Origin: Syntrophaceae bacterium
GTDB taxonomy: Bacteria; Desulfobacterota; SM23-61
Assembly: GCA_013388675.1 (NCBI GenBank)
Contig: JACAEW010000121.1
Span: 1 to 56,781 of the forward strand
Direction of reading: 5' to 3'
Length of the DNA: 56,781 bases
The notes below the pieces were generated by a model. The model was not told where the DNA came from, did not search any database, and saw only the letters and a list, made by a program, of their open reading frames with translations. The position numbers and the translations under genes were made by a program. Of this stretch, positions 43,081-52,024 are shown one piece after another; position 1 is the stretch's first letter; each line of letters begins with the position of its first letter.

Positions 43081-44643
43081 CTAGCGGACCCGGCGGGATT
43101 CTCCAGCCCAGTATTTCTCCCTCAACTCACGCTTTAGCACCTTTCCATAGGCGTTCTTCGGGATGGAGTCGATGAACTCCACGGACTTGGGCTTCTTATA
43201 ACTGGCCATGTGGTCCTTGCAGAAGTTGATGATCTCCTCCGGGGTGGCTTTCTTCCCTTCCCGCAAAGCCACGAAAGCCTTGATCGCCTCCCCCCAGGTC
43301 TCGTCCGGGACCCCGATCACCGCCGTCTCCAGGACCGCCGGATGGCGGAGGATCACGTCTTCGATCTCCCGGGAGTAGATGTTTTCCCCCCCGCTGATGA
43401 TCATGTCCTTGGCCCGGTCGAGGATGTACACATATCCTCTCTCATCCATGATTCCCAGGTCCCCGGTATGCAGCCATCCTCCCCGGAGGGTCTCTTCGGT
43501 GGCCTTGGGGTTCCGCCAGTAGCCCTTCATTACTACCTCCCCCCGCACCACGATCTCTCCCATCTGACCCGGGGGAAGTTCCCGGTCATGATCGTCGAAG
43601 ACCCGGACTTCCACGTCGGTTCGGGGGATTCCCGCCGAGGTCAGGCGTTTCATCTGCTCTTCGGTTCCCTCGAGCAGGTGTTCTTCCTTGCGCAGGTAGG
43701 AAATGGTCATGGGGGATTCGGCCTGCCCAAAGAGCTGGACAAAGACCTGCCCCCATTTCCGCACCGCCGCCTTGAGGTCTTCCACGTAAATCGGGGCCCC
43801 GCCGTAGGTGATGCATTTCATCGACGAAAGGTCATAGCGTTCAAAATCGGGCGACAGAATGAGCCTCTTGATCATGGCCGGGGCCATGAACATATTGGTC
43901 ACCCTCCTGCGCTGGATGGTCTCGAAAACCGCCTTGGGGTCGAAGGTCTTCGACTTCAGGATGACATTGGCGGCTCCCTTGGCCACATTGGGAATACCGT
44001 ATAGCCCGCTTCCATGGCTCATGGGAGCCGCATGCAGGATGACATCCTCCGGACCCAGGGGGCTCATGTCGGCGAAGAAGTTCATCGTCATCATCATGAG
44101 CACATGATGGGTTAGCATGGCGCCTTTGGGCTGCCCCGTGGTCCCGGAGGTGTAAAAGAGCCAGGCCAAGTCGTCCCGCTCCACGGCCACGTCTGCAAAC
44201 CGAACCGGTTGCCCATGGAGGAGTTTTTCGTAGGCCAGCATCCCCTCCAGGGGCTCGCTGATGCAGATATAGTGTTGAACTCTCGGCATCTCCTTGCGGA
44301 GCGCATTCAGGGAATCGCGGAAGTCTTCCCCCACCACCAGACCCACCGCCTCGGAATTATCGATGATGTAGGCGCATTCCTTCGGATGCAGGCGAAAATT
44401 GATGGGCACCGTCCCGATCCCTGCCTTGAAGCAGGCAAAAAGCGTCTCCAGAAACTCGGGGCAGTTGTGCAGGAGGATAGCCACGTTTTCCCCTCTCCGG
44501 ATTCCCAACCCGGACAGGGCATTGGCCAACTGATTGATCCTGGCATTGGCCTGACCGTAGGTTAATTCGTAGTCCCCGTAGGCGACCGCCAGTCGGTCCG
44601 GAAACGTCCTGGCGCTCTTGGTGAAAAGCGTTCCCACATTCAT
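43081..44643 (-). CDS. AMP-dependent acyl-CoA ligase (fatty/aryl acid CoA ligase type)
   Basis: A 520-residue ANL-family enzyme. The ATP-binding loop YTSGTTGQPKGAML, the GWLHTGDLG motif, DRAKDMIISGGENIYS and the catalytic lysine in KNAYGKVLKREL are present. It activates a carboxylic acid as its CoA ester through an acyl-AMP. Its substrate (medium- or long-chain fatty, aromatic or other acids) is not fixed by these motifs. It is on the same strand as the SDR gene 67 bases upstream and converges with a TRAP operon, so it may activate the imported acid. Confidence 0.9.
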   Translation of the reverse strand: MNVGTLFTKSARTFPDRLAVAYGDYELTYGQANARINQLANALSGLGIRRGENVAILLHNCPEFLETLFACFKAGIGTVPINFRLHPKECAYIIDNSEAVGLVVGEDFRDSLNALRKEMPRVQHYICISEPLEGMLAYEKLLHGQPVRFADVAVERDDLAWLFYTSGTTGQPKGAMLTHHVLMMMTMNFFADMSPLGPEDVILHAAPMSHGSGLYGIPNVAKGAANVILKSKTFDPKAVFETIQRRRVTNMFMAPAMIKRLILSPDFERYDLSSMKCITYGGAPIYVEDLKAAVRKWGQVFVQLFGQAESPMTISYLRKEEHLLEGTEEQMKRLTSAGIPRTDVEVRVFDDHDRELPPGQMGEIVVRGEVVMKGYWRNPKATEETLRGGWLHTGDLGIMDERGYVYILDRAKDMIISGGENIYSREIEDVILRHPAVLETAVIGVPDETWGEAIKAFVALREGKKATPEEIINFCKDHMASYKKPKSVEFIDSIPKNAYGKVLKRELREKYWAGESRRVR

Positions 44644-44710
44644 CGGACGTACCTCCTGGGATTGGGTCTAACCTCATCCATTTCCGATGCCCTCGAGGAT
44701 TGGCCCTGCA

Positions 44711-45511
44711 TCAGGCAAATTTGCAGGTAATCCCCCCATCCACCACCAGCTGCAACCCGGTCACGTACTTGGCCTCGTCGGAAGCCAGGTAAAGGGCTGC
44801 GTAGGCCACGTCCCAGCCGTCGCCCATGTGCTTCATGGGGCACTGCTGGTTGCGGATCTCGAACATTTTCTGAATGTCCCCGCCGGCGTAGGCTTCCTTC
44901 AGGGGTTCGACGAACATGGGCGTGTTCATCAAGCCCGGCAGGATGGCGTTTACCCGGATATTCTTGGCGGCATACTGCAGGGCAACGCTTTGGGTCAAAC
45001 CGAGAATTCCCGCTTTGGTCGCCGAATAGGTGACATAGGGGATCCCCGTATAGCGGATCCCGGCGATGGAGGAAATGTTGGTGATCACCCCGCTGCCCTG
45101 TTTTTCCATGTGGGGCAGGACGTATTTGCAGGTTAGGAACATGCTCTTCAGGTTCACTGCCATCACCCGGTCCCAGGTCTCTTCGCTGATCTCTACCGGA
45201 CCCCCGGGAACCACGATGCCCACGTTGTTGTGCAGGATGTCGATGCGCCCATAGGTCTCCAGGCACCGGTCCACCATGGCTTTGACCTCTGCTGCCCGGC
45301 TCACATCCACCTGCATGACCGTGCAAGATCCCCCTTCCTGGTCGATGATCCCCTTGGTCTCTTCTGCCGCAGCCAGGTTCACGTCGACGCCGAAGACCTT
45401 TGCTCCCTCCCGGGCGAAAAGGACCGAGGTCGCTTTTCCGTTTCCCCAACCCGGACCGACCGCCCCGGCTCCTGTCACGATGGCTACTTTGTTTTTTAGC
45501 CGTTCACCCAT
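44711..45511 (-). CDS. Short-chain dehydrogenase/reductase (SDR)
   Basis: A 266-residue classical SDR. The cofactor glycine motif appears in TGAGAVGPGWGNG with a small insertion, DV at 69-70 and NNVG at 95-98 are normal, and the catalytic residues are Ser147/148, Tyr162 and Lys166 in YSATK. It could oxidise or reduce a hydroxyacyl or alcohol substrate; NAD(P) choice is uncertain, although Asp43 after strand 2 favours NAD. The start has GGAGGTGA upstream. Confidence 0.9.
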   Translation of the reverse strand: MGERLKNKVAIVTGAGAVGPGWGNGKATSVLFAREGAKVFGVDVNLAAAEETKGIIDQEGGSCTVMQVDVSRAAEVKAMVDRCLETYGRIDILHNNVGIVVPGGPVEISEETWDRVMAVNLKSMFLTCKYVLPHMEKQGSGVITNISSIAGIRYTGIPYVTYSATKAGILGLTQSVALQYAAKNIRVNAILPGLMNTPMFVEPLKEAYAGGDIQKMFEIRNQQCPMKHMGDGWDVAYAALYLASDEAKYVTGLQLVVDGGITCKFA

Positions 45512-45729
45512 CTCTTCACCTCCTTATCATATCTGGAAAGCTCTGCTTAGAGTGCGTTGAGAATCATCCACCCCACAGCGGGCTGGCCGTCTCGACTATC
45601 CCGGAACGCGGAAAAGGACAAGCCCGGAGAATTCCGTAACCAAATGGCGGGAAGGGTTAAAGATTGTTGATGATTCATTTGCCGTAAGGGCGATTGAAGG
45701 AAAGGAACGATCTACTAGGGTCAAAAGAC

Positions 45730-46899
45730 TTAGGCTTTAGCCTTCACCAGCTCGATGATCTTCTGGGCCGCCTCGCGCATCGATTTGTAGGTAAGGATGT
45801 TCAGGCCGGATTCTTCCAGGATCTTTCTTCCCAGCTCCACGTTGGTCCCCTCCATGCGCACCACCAGAGGAATAGTGAGGGGCGTCTCTCTCAGGGCGTC
45901 CACGACTCCCATGGCATAGCTGTCGCAGCGGGTGATGCCGCCGAACATATTGATGAAGATTCCTTTTACCTTGGGGTCCGAGCGGAGAAGGCCGAAGGCG
46001 TTGCGGATCATGTCCTTGGTGGCGCCGGCCCCGGCATCCAGGAAGTTGGCGGGGTCTCCCCCGTAATACTTCAAAAGGTCCAGGGTGGCCATTCCCAGGC
46101 CCGCCCCGTTCACGATGCAGCCGATGTTCCCCGTCAGGTTGATGTAATTCAGGTTCAACCGGGAAGCCTCCACGTCCCGGGGGTCTTCCTGCTCGATATC
46201 CCGCAGGGCCATCAGTTCCGGGTGCCGGTAGAGGGCGTTGTCGTCGATGTTCATCTTGGCGTCCAGAGCCACCAGGTCTCCCCGCTTGGTGAGAACCAGA
46301 GGATTAATCTCCGCCAGGGAGCAGTCGCAATCCATGAAGGCCCGGACCAGGGCGCTGGTCACCGCCGCCCCCCTACCGATCACCGGCCCCTGCAGGCCCA
46401 TGTCGAGAGCCAGCCTCCGGCCCTGAAAATTGGTGAACCCGCATCCCGACTCCACCACGAGCTTATGGACCTTCTCCGGCGACCGGCGACTGATTTCCTC
46501 GATTTCCATTCCCCCTTCGGAGCAGCCGATGACCACCACTTTTCCCAGCTTGCGGTCGATGGTGACCCCCAGGTAAAACTCTTTTTCAATGGGAAGGGCC
46601 TCCTCGACCAAGACCCGGCTGATGGGCTTCCCCTTCGGACCGCTTTGGGCAGTCACCAGCCGGGTGCCGAACATGGACCGGGCGATTTCCCGGACTTCTG
46701 CCGGGTCTTTGGCCTCGCGGATTCCCCCGGCCTTTCCCCGCCCCCCCGCGTGGACCTGAGCCTTCACCACAAAGGGGCCCATGCCGATCCCTTGCGCCGA
46801 GGCTTCGGCGTCTCTCAGGTCGAAGGAAACATGTCCCGAGGGGATCTTTACCCCATAGCGGGAGAGAATCGCCTTGGCCTGGTATTCATGGATGTTCAT
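45730..46899 (-). CDS. sucC: Succinyl-CoA synthetase, beta subunit
   Basis: A 389-residue ATP-grasp protein ([62 protein letters not shown]). It pairs with SucD, encoded at 28991, to convert succinyl-CoA to succinate with ATP or GTP formation. The start at 46899 is family-typical; the upstream in-frame codons are not. It sits downstream of sdhB on the same strand, separated by two palindromic repeats. Confidence 0.95.
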   Translation of the reverse strand: MNIHEYQAKAILSRYGVKIPSGHVSFDLRDAEASAQGIGMGPFVVKAQVHAGGRGKAGGIREAKDPAEVREIARSMFGTRLVTAQSGPKGKPISRVLVEEALPIEKEFYLGVTIDRKLGKVVVIGCSEGGMEIEEISRRSPEKVHKLVVESGCGFTNFQGRRLALDMGLQGPVIGRGAAVTSALVRAFMDCDCSLAEINPLVLTKRGDLVALDAKMNIDDNALYRHPELMALRDIEQEDPRDVEASRLNLNYINLTGNIGCIVNGAGLGMATLDLLKYYGGDPANFLDAGAGATKDMIRNAFGLLRSDPKVKGIFINMFGGITRCDSYAMGVVDALRETPLTIPLVVRMEGTNVELGRKILEESGLNILTYKSMREAAQKIIELVKAKA

Positions 46900-46946
46900 G
46901 GGATCCCCCTCATCCCGCCCCAGCTGTTTTTTCCTGAACAAGGAAG

Positions 46947-47023
46947 GGGCAATTCATGAATTGCCCTTACGATGATAATCCCATCCACGGTATGGAGGGG
47001 CGGGTTTCAAACCCGTCCCTACG
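46947..47023. repeat. Two palindromic repeats between sucC and sdhB
   Basis: A perfect 20-bp palindrome GGGCAATTCATGAATTGCCC (46947-46966), then AGGGGCGGGTTT...AAACCCGTCCCT (46996-47020) followed by AC as in the GTAGGGGC family. Confidence 0.8.
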
Positions 47024-47059
47024 TTCTCGGGACCTGGAACCTGAAACTGGAAGCCTTCT

Positions 47060-47767
47060 TTAAAATCGTTCTCCCACCACCTTCTTCTTCAGCTCCCCGA
47101 TGGCCCAGGTGGGGTTCAGGGACTTGGGGCAGATGGTGCAGTTGAAGATGGTATGGCACCGCCAGAGCCCGTAACGGCTGTTGAGGGCCGGAATCCGTTC
47201 GGCGAAGCCCTCGTCCCGGGAATCGAAAACATACCGGTAGGCCTTGAGCAAAGCCGCCGGTCCCAGGAAATCGGGGTTCGCCCAGTAGGAGGGGCAGGAG
47301 GAAGTGCAGGCCCCGCACAGGATGCACTCGTAGGAACCGTCGATCTTTTTTCGATCCTCCACCGATTGGTACCGTTCCTTGTCCGTAGGCGGCGTTCCCG
47401 CGATGAGGTAGGGTTTCACTTCCTCCAGTTTCTTGAAGAAATCCTCCATGTCCACGGCCAGGTCTTTGATGACTTTGAAGTGGCGGAGGGGCTCGATTTC
47501 GATGGTTCCTCCTCCCAGGGACTTCACCTGGGTCTCGCAGGCCAGTTTGTTTAGGCCGTTTATGGTCATGGCGCAGGACCCGCAGATCCCGTGGCGGCAG
47601 GACCGGCGAAAGGTGAGGCTGCCGTCCTGCTTCCATTTAATTTCGTTCAATGTGTCCAGAATGGTCATCCCTTCCTGAACGTCCACCTGATAGGTTTTGT
47701 AATAGGGGGCTTTGTCCTCATCGGGGTTGAACCGGTAGATTTTAAAGGTCCGCATCATGATTTTCAC
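47060..47767 (-). CDS. sdhB: Succinate dehydrogenase/fumarate reductase iron-sulfur subunit
   Basis: A 235-residue protein with the [2Fe-2S] site CRHGICGSCAM...ACET, the [4Fe-4S] site CILCGACTSSCP and the [3Fe-4S] site CHTIFNCTICP. It carries electrons from SdhA to the membrane anchors. The C-terminus is typical. The gene is separated from sdhA by a GC-skewed repeat block. Confidence 0.95.
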   Translation of the reverse strand: MKIMMRTFKIYRFNPDEDKAPYYKTYQVDVQEGMTILDTLNEIKWKQDGSLTFRRSCRHGICGSCAMTINGLNKLACETQVKSLGGGTIEIEPLRHFKVIKDLAVDMEDFFKKLEEVKPYLIAGTPPTDKERYQSVEDRKKIDGSYECILCGACTSSCPSYWANPDFLGPAALLKAYRYVFDSRDEGFAERIPALNSRYGLWRCHTIFNCTICPKSLNPTWAIGELKKKVVGERF

Positions 47768-47798
47768 TCCTTCATGTACAGTTCGGTTTTCCTTTTCA

Positions 47799-47885
47799 CC
47801 CCCACCCCGGCCCTCCCCATCCAGGGGAAGGGATCCCTTTTTATCTCCCCTCCCCTGGGGCGGGAGAGGGGAAGGGGGAGGGGGC
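47799..47885. repeat. C-rich/G-rich palindromic block between sdhA and sdhB
   Basis: It runs CCCCACCCCGGCCCTCCCC, then GGGGAAGGGATCCC, then CTCCCCTCCCCTGGGG and GGGAGAGGGGAAGG. The arms can pair with each other, so it is another intergenic palindrome. Confidence 0.6.
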
Positions 47886-47893
47886 GATTGTGT

Positions 47894-49624
47894 TTAGAAC
47901 TTTCGCTCCTCGGGCTTGTACTTGGTGATCACCACCGGTTTGTAGTCCAGGCGGATTCCCGTGTCCGTCTTCCAGGCCAGGGTGTGCTTCAGCCAATTCA
48001 CATCGTCACGCTTGGGAAAGTCCCGCCGGTAATGGGCGCCCCGGCTTTCGGTCCGGGCCAGCGCGCCGACCACGATGGTCTCCGCAAAATCCAGGATGTT
48101 CCCCAGCTCGATGGCATCCAGGAGTTCCGTGTTGAAGCGGTTGCCCTTGTAACCCACGGAGATGTTCTTGAACCGCTCCTGGAGGGACTTTAGAATCTCC
48201 AGCTGCTTCTTCAATAGTTTCTCCTCCCGGAAAATCCAGCAGTTGGCCATCATGGTGGTCTGAAGCTCGTCGCGGATGGACGCGGGGCTTTCCTTCCCCT
48301 TGAGGCCGAGATACCAGTCGATCTTGGCCCTGGCCTTTTCCAGGCCGTCTTTGGGTAGGTCCGGCTTGACCATTCCTGCCTGGATGTGCCTGACCATGGC
48401 CCGGCCGGTCCGGCGGCCGTAAACCGCGCAATCCATGGTGGAGTTGCAACCCAGCCGATTCGCCCCGTGGACGGAAACGCAGGCGCATTCCCCGGAAGCA
48501 TAAAAGCCGGGCACAGGGGTGTTTTTCGCGTCCATAATCACCTGGCCGTCCACGTTGGTGGGTATGCCGCCCATGGCGTAGTGGGCCGTGGGCAGGATGG
48601 GAACGAAGTCGGTCACCGCGTCGATGCCGGCAAACTTGAGGATCAACTCGTGGATCTGGGGAAGTTTTTCCATGATGGCCTCCCGCCCCAGGTGGCGCAG
48701 GTCCAGGTGGACGAACCCCTTCCCTCCGATTCCCCGCCCCTCATCGATCTCCTGCTGGATGGACCGGGAGACTACGTCCCGGGGCGCCAGTTCCATCTTG
48801 GCGGCGGCGTATTTCTCCATGAACCGCTTTCCTTCGCTGTTGACCAGGTAGCCCCCCTCGCCCCGGGCTCCCTCGGTAACCAGAACTCCCGACGGAAAGA
48901 GGCCGGTGGGATGGAACTGGACGAACTCCATGTCCTCCAGCGGCAGGCCGGCCTGGAGCACCAGGGACATTCCGTCCCCCGTGTTGGACAGGGCGTTGGT
49001 GTTCACCTTCCAGGCCCGGGCGTATCCCCCCGTGCCGAACATGGTAGTCTTGCCGTGAAACACGCGCAGGCCTCCCTTGCGCATGTCCCAGGCCACCACG
49101 CCGGAGCAGACGTTATTCTCCACGAGCAGGCTCACCACGAAAAACTCCGAATAGAAACGGACCCCGTGCTTGATACACTGTTCATAAAGGGTGTGCAGCA
49201 TGGCATGGCCCGTGCGGTCGGCAGCCATGCACATTCGGCGGATGGCCCCGCCTTTCCCGTAGTTGCTGTAGTGCCCCCCGAACTCCCGCTGGGCGATCTT
49301 CCCCTCGTCCGTGCGGCTGAAGGGACAGCCCATGTGTTCCAGCTCATAAGCCACCTCGATGGCCTCTCGGACGAGAATCTCCTGGGCATCCTGGTCCCCC
49401 AGGTAATCGGACCCCCGGACGGTGTCGTAGAAATGCCACTCCCAGTGGTCTTCTTCCAGGCTCCCCAGGGCCGCGGCCGTGCCCCCCTGGGCGGAGATGG
49501 AATGGGAGCGAGTCGGGTAGACTTTGGATACGACCGCCGTGTCAAAATGTTTGCTCGATTCCAGGGCGGCGTACAGCCCGGCGATCCCCGCCCCGACAAT
49601 CACCACATCGTGTTCATGAATCAT
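47894..49624 (-). CDS. sdhA: Succinate dehydrogenase/fumarate reductase flavoprotein subunit
   Basis: A 576-residue flavoprotein. The FAD motif [17 protein letters not shown] and the covalent FAD histidine in [16 protein letters not shown] are present, as are HPTGLFPSG and RLGCNSTMD, so it is a complete SdhA. It catalyses succinate to fumarate, or the reverse. Small anchors sdhD and sdhC follow upstream, giving the gene order sdhC-D-A-B. Confidence 0.96.
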   Translation of the reverse strand: MIHEHDVVIVGAGIAGLYAALESSKHFDTAVVSKVYPTRSHSISAQGGTAAALGSLEEDHWEWHFYDTVRGSDYLGDQDAQEILVREAIEVAYELEHMGCPFSRTDEGKIAQREFGGHYSNYGKGGAIRRMCMAADRTGHAMLHTLYEQCIKHGVRFYSEFFVVSLLVENNVCSGVVAWDMRKGGLRVFHGKTTMFGTGGYARAWKVNTNALSNTGDGMSLVLQAGLPLEDMEFVQFHPTGLFPSGVLVTEGARGEGGYLVNSEGKRFMEKYAAAKMELAPRDVVSRSIQQEIDEGRGIGGKGFVHLDLRHLGREAIMEKLPQIHELILKFAGIDAVTDFVPILPTAHYAMGGIPTNVDGQVIMDAKNTPVPGFYASGECACVSVHGANRLGCNSTMDCAVYGRRTGRAMVRHIQAGMVKPDLPKDGLEKARAKIDWYLGLKGKESPASIRDELQTTMMANCWIFREEKLLKKQLEILKSLQERFKNISVGYKGNRFNTELLDAIELGNILDFAETIVVGALARTESRGAHYRRDFPKRDDVNWLKHTLAWKTDTGIRLDYKPVVITKYKPEERKF

Positions 49625-49644
49625 CAGATCCTCCAGAAAAAATA

Positions 49645-49719
49645 GCGGTCAGCAATCAGCTTTCAGCAGCCGGCGAAGGAAGCTTGAGCTGAAGGCTGAC
49701 AGCTGATGGCTGATCGCTG
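49645..49719. repeat. Palindromic repeat, AGCGATCAGC family
   Basis: AGCGGTCAGC and GCTGATCGCT are near-complementary ends around CAGC/GCTG-rich sequence. A second copy lies at 50410-50482 between sdhC and fumB. Confidence 0.75.
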
Positions 49720-49722
49720 CTT

Positions 49723-50052
49723 TTAGGTGCCGAAAGGAACCAAGGTGACGAATCCCAGGATCAGGAAGGAAATTCCCACGATCCAGGCCACCCCGAAGAG
49801 GGCTACCCGGAGACCCTTGCAGTGGACGTAGTCCTCTACCATGAGCCAAAAGCCGGTCAGAATATGGTAGAGGAGCACAATCAGGAACCCCACGTGGAAG
49901 AATTTCCAGAAGGGGCTCCCCAGGTCCACGGGGGACCACCCGAAATGAACCGCTCCCATATGGATGACCAGGATGAGGGCGATGAGAATGCCCGTGATCC
50001 TTTGGAAGAGCCAGTGAAATGCACCCGAGTCATGGGAAGTGGGTAAGGCCAT
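49723..50052 (-). CDS. sdhD: Succinate dehydrogenase membrane anchor (SdhD-like)
   Basis: A 109-residue protein with three predicted helices. The N-terminal FHWLFQRITGILIALILVIH and the FFHVGFLIVLLYHILTGFW segment carry candidate heme-ligand histidines. It anchors SdhAB and contacts quinone. Assignment to SdhD and not SdhC is from order only. Confidence 0.85.
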   Translation of the reverse strand: MALPTSHDSGAFHWLFQRITGILIALILVIHMGAVHFGWSPVDLGSPFWKFFHVGFLIVLLYHILTGFWLMVEDYVHCKGLRVALFGVAWIVGISFLILGFVTLVPFGT

Positions 50053-50064
50053 TGCTCGTTCCTC

Positions 50065-50388
50065 CTATATTGCGGTCAGGGCGGCCCCGAAGAGGACCAG
50101 CCCGATCCCCATCATCACCCAGAAGAGCTTCTTGTGGTACAGGGCCCCGCTGCCGAAATCGATGATCAGCTCCCGTATTCCGTTCAGGGTGTGATAGATC
50201 AAAAAGGCCAGGAGTATCACCACCACCGCCTTGTGCGTTAGAAGGTCGCTGATTGAGGCAAGCCCCTTCTGGTCGTATTTCATCCCGAACTGCGCCAGGA
50301 CGTGGAGCAAAAGGTAAATTCCCACGGCCGCCCCGGTGATGCGGTGAAAAAGCCAGGCCATTGCCCCGGTCTGCCATTTGTATCGCAT
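50065..50388 (-). CDS. sdhC: Succinate dehydrogenase cytochrome b subunit (SdhC-like)
   Basis: A 107-residue membrane protein with three helices and the SdhC features WLFHRITGAAVGIYLLLHVL and the FLIYHTLNGIREL histidine. It opens the sdhCDAB part of the cluster, 12 bases before sdhD. Confidence 0.88.
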   Translation of the reverse strand: MRYKWQTGAMAWLFHRITGAAVGIYLLLHVLAQFGMKYDQKGLASISDLLTHKAVVVILLAFLIYHTLNGIRELIIDFGSGALYHKKLFWVMMGIGLVLFGAALTAI

Positions 50389-50409
50389 CTTTCATTCTCC
50401 TTGTGAAAT

Positions 50410-50482
50410 AGCGATCAGCTTTCAATGATCAGCATTCAGGAAAATTTTTTGGCGGAAAGCCGATGGCTGAGCGCTGATCGCT
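50410..50482. repeat. Palindromic repeat, AGCGATCAGC family (second copy)
   Basis: AGCGATCAGC and GCTGATCGCT are exact complements at the two ends of a 73-base element between sdhC and fumB. Confidence 0.8.
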
Positions 50483-50487
50483 GCTTT

Positions 50488-51042
50488 TTACCGAGCGTAC
50501 TGCGCCATGCCCTGCTGGTACAGGTCGTTACCCCGGGTGTCGTTCACTACGATCGCCGGAAAGTCCACCACCTCCAGGCGTCCGATGGCTTCCGGGCCCA
50601 GGTCTTCATAGGCCACGACCTGGGCCTTCTTGACCGACTTGGCCAGGAGGGCGCCCGCCCCCCCTGTCGCCGCCAGGTAAACGGCCTTGTATTTCTTCAT
50701 GGCCTCGATGACTTCTTTCTTGCGCATGCCCTTGCCGATCATTCCCTTGAGGCCGACTTCCATCAGCTTGGGCGAGTAGGCATCCATGCGCCCGCTGGTC
50801 GTGGGTCCGGCGGACCCGTACACATGGCCGGGTTTCGCCGGGGCTGGCCCCACGTAGTAGATGATCTGCCCCTTGAGGTCGATGGGAAGAGGTTTCCCTT
50901 CCTTTAACAAATCAAAGAGCCGTTTGTGGGCGGCGTCTCTCCCGGTGTAGATCACCCCGGTGATCAGGACCTTGTCCCCCGCCTTCAATTTCTCCACGTC
51001 CGCGTCAGTCAGGGGCGGTTTCAGTCGAATCGCTTCGCTCAT
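50488..51042 (-). CDS. fumB: Fumarate hydratase class I, beta subunit (C-terminal domain)
   Basis: A 184-residue protein, the C-terminal half of class I fumarases (SEAIRLKPPLTDADVEKLKAG, VYGSAGPTTSGRMDAY, ATGGAGALLAKSVK). It works with the alpha subunit gene 12 bases upstream. Fumarate and malate are interconverted. The nearby L-tartrate dehydratase family is similar; the sdh/malic enzyme context favours fumarase. Confidence 0.9.
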   Translation of the reverse strand: MSEAIRLKPPLTDADVEKLKAGDKVLITGVIYTGRDAAHKRLFDLLKEGKPLPIDLKGQIIYYVGPAPAKPGHVYGSAGPTTSGRMDAYSPKLMEVGLKGMIGKGMRKKEVIEAMKKYKAVYLAATGGAGALLAKSVKKAQVVAYEDLGPEAIGRLEVVDFPAIVVNDTRGNDLYQQGMAQYAR

Positions 51043-51054
51043 TTTTTGCCTCCT

Positions 51055-51897
51055 TTAGATGACGGCCTCTTGATGCCGGTGGGCATGGCAGTTCAGGTTG
51101 ACCGCCATGGGGAAACTGGCGATGTGGCAGGGAATCAATTCCACGTTCACCGCCAGCGCGGTGATTCTCCCTCCCAACCCCTGGGGCCCGATTCCTAGGT
51201 TGTTGACCCGCTTCAAGAGCTCCTCTTCCATCGCCGCCAGCTGGGGGTCCGGGTTCTTCTGCCCCAGGGGGCGGAGAAGCGCTTTTTTGGCCGTCAGGGC
51301 GACTTCTTCAAAAGTGCCCCCGACACCCACACCCACGACGACCGGCGGGCAGGGGTTAGACCCCGCCTGTTTGACCCAGTCCACGACCCGATTCTTGACC
51401 CCCTCGATTCCCTCCGAGGGGCTGAGCATGGCCACCATGGACATGTTCTCCGCGCCGCCCCCCTTCGGAGCCAGGATAATCTTGATCTTATCCCCGGGGA
51501 CCATCGACAGGTGAATGATGGCCGGGGTGTTGTCCTTGGTGTTGACCCGGGTGAAGGGATGACAGGAGGATTTTCGCAGGTACCCGTCCTTGTACCCCTG
51601 CCGGACACCTTCGTGGATCGCCTCGTTGAAATCTCCCCCCACGATGTGCACTTCCTGCCCGAGTTCGACGAAGACCACCGCCAGGCCTGTATCCTGACAG
51701 ATGGCCACCTGCTCTTCCCGGGCGATGCGGATGTTCTCCTTGAGCTGCTGGAAGACTTCTTTGCCAACGGGGGACTCCTCTTTTTTCTCCCCCTCGTCCA
51801 GCGCTTTCAGTACATCATCCGTCAGGTAGTAATTGGAATCGATGCACAGTTTCTTTACGACCTCGGTGATCTTCTTGGCATTCACTTCACGCATCAC
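51055..51897 (-). CDS. fumA: Fumarate hydratase class I, alpha subunit (N-terminal domain)
   Basis: A 280-residue Fe-S protein with the cluster cysteines visible in AICQDTGLAVVFVE, SNPCPPVVVGVGVGG and NLNCHAHRH. The two-gene, 4Fe-4S class I fumarase is typical of anaerobes. The start could be either of two adjacent ATGs, 51897 or 51894. Confidence 0.92.
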   Translation of the reverse strand: MMREVNAKKITEVVKKLCIDSNYYLTDDVLKALDEGEKKEESPVGKEVFQQLKENIRIAREEQVAICQDTGLAVVFVELGQEVHIVGGDFNEAIHEGVRQGYKDGYLRKSSCHPFTRVNTKDNTPAIIHLSMVPGDKIKIILAPKGGGAENMSMVAMLSPSEGIEGVKNRVVDWVKQAGSNPCPPVVVGVGVGGTFEEVALTAKKALLRPLGQKNPDPQLAAMEEELLKRVNNLGIGPQGLGGRITALAVNVELIPCHIASFPMAVNLNCHAHRHQEAVI

Positions 51898-52024
51898 AAC
51901 CTCCTTCCCGCTTCCCGGGGACCCGGCTCATAAAGATCATGTCCGGGTCCCCGTCTTTTTCCTTTTGCCTTAGGGCCCGGCGGGCTGGCCCTCGAGCCAC
52001 GCCCCAGGCGTGATGGTCGTCTTT

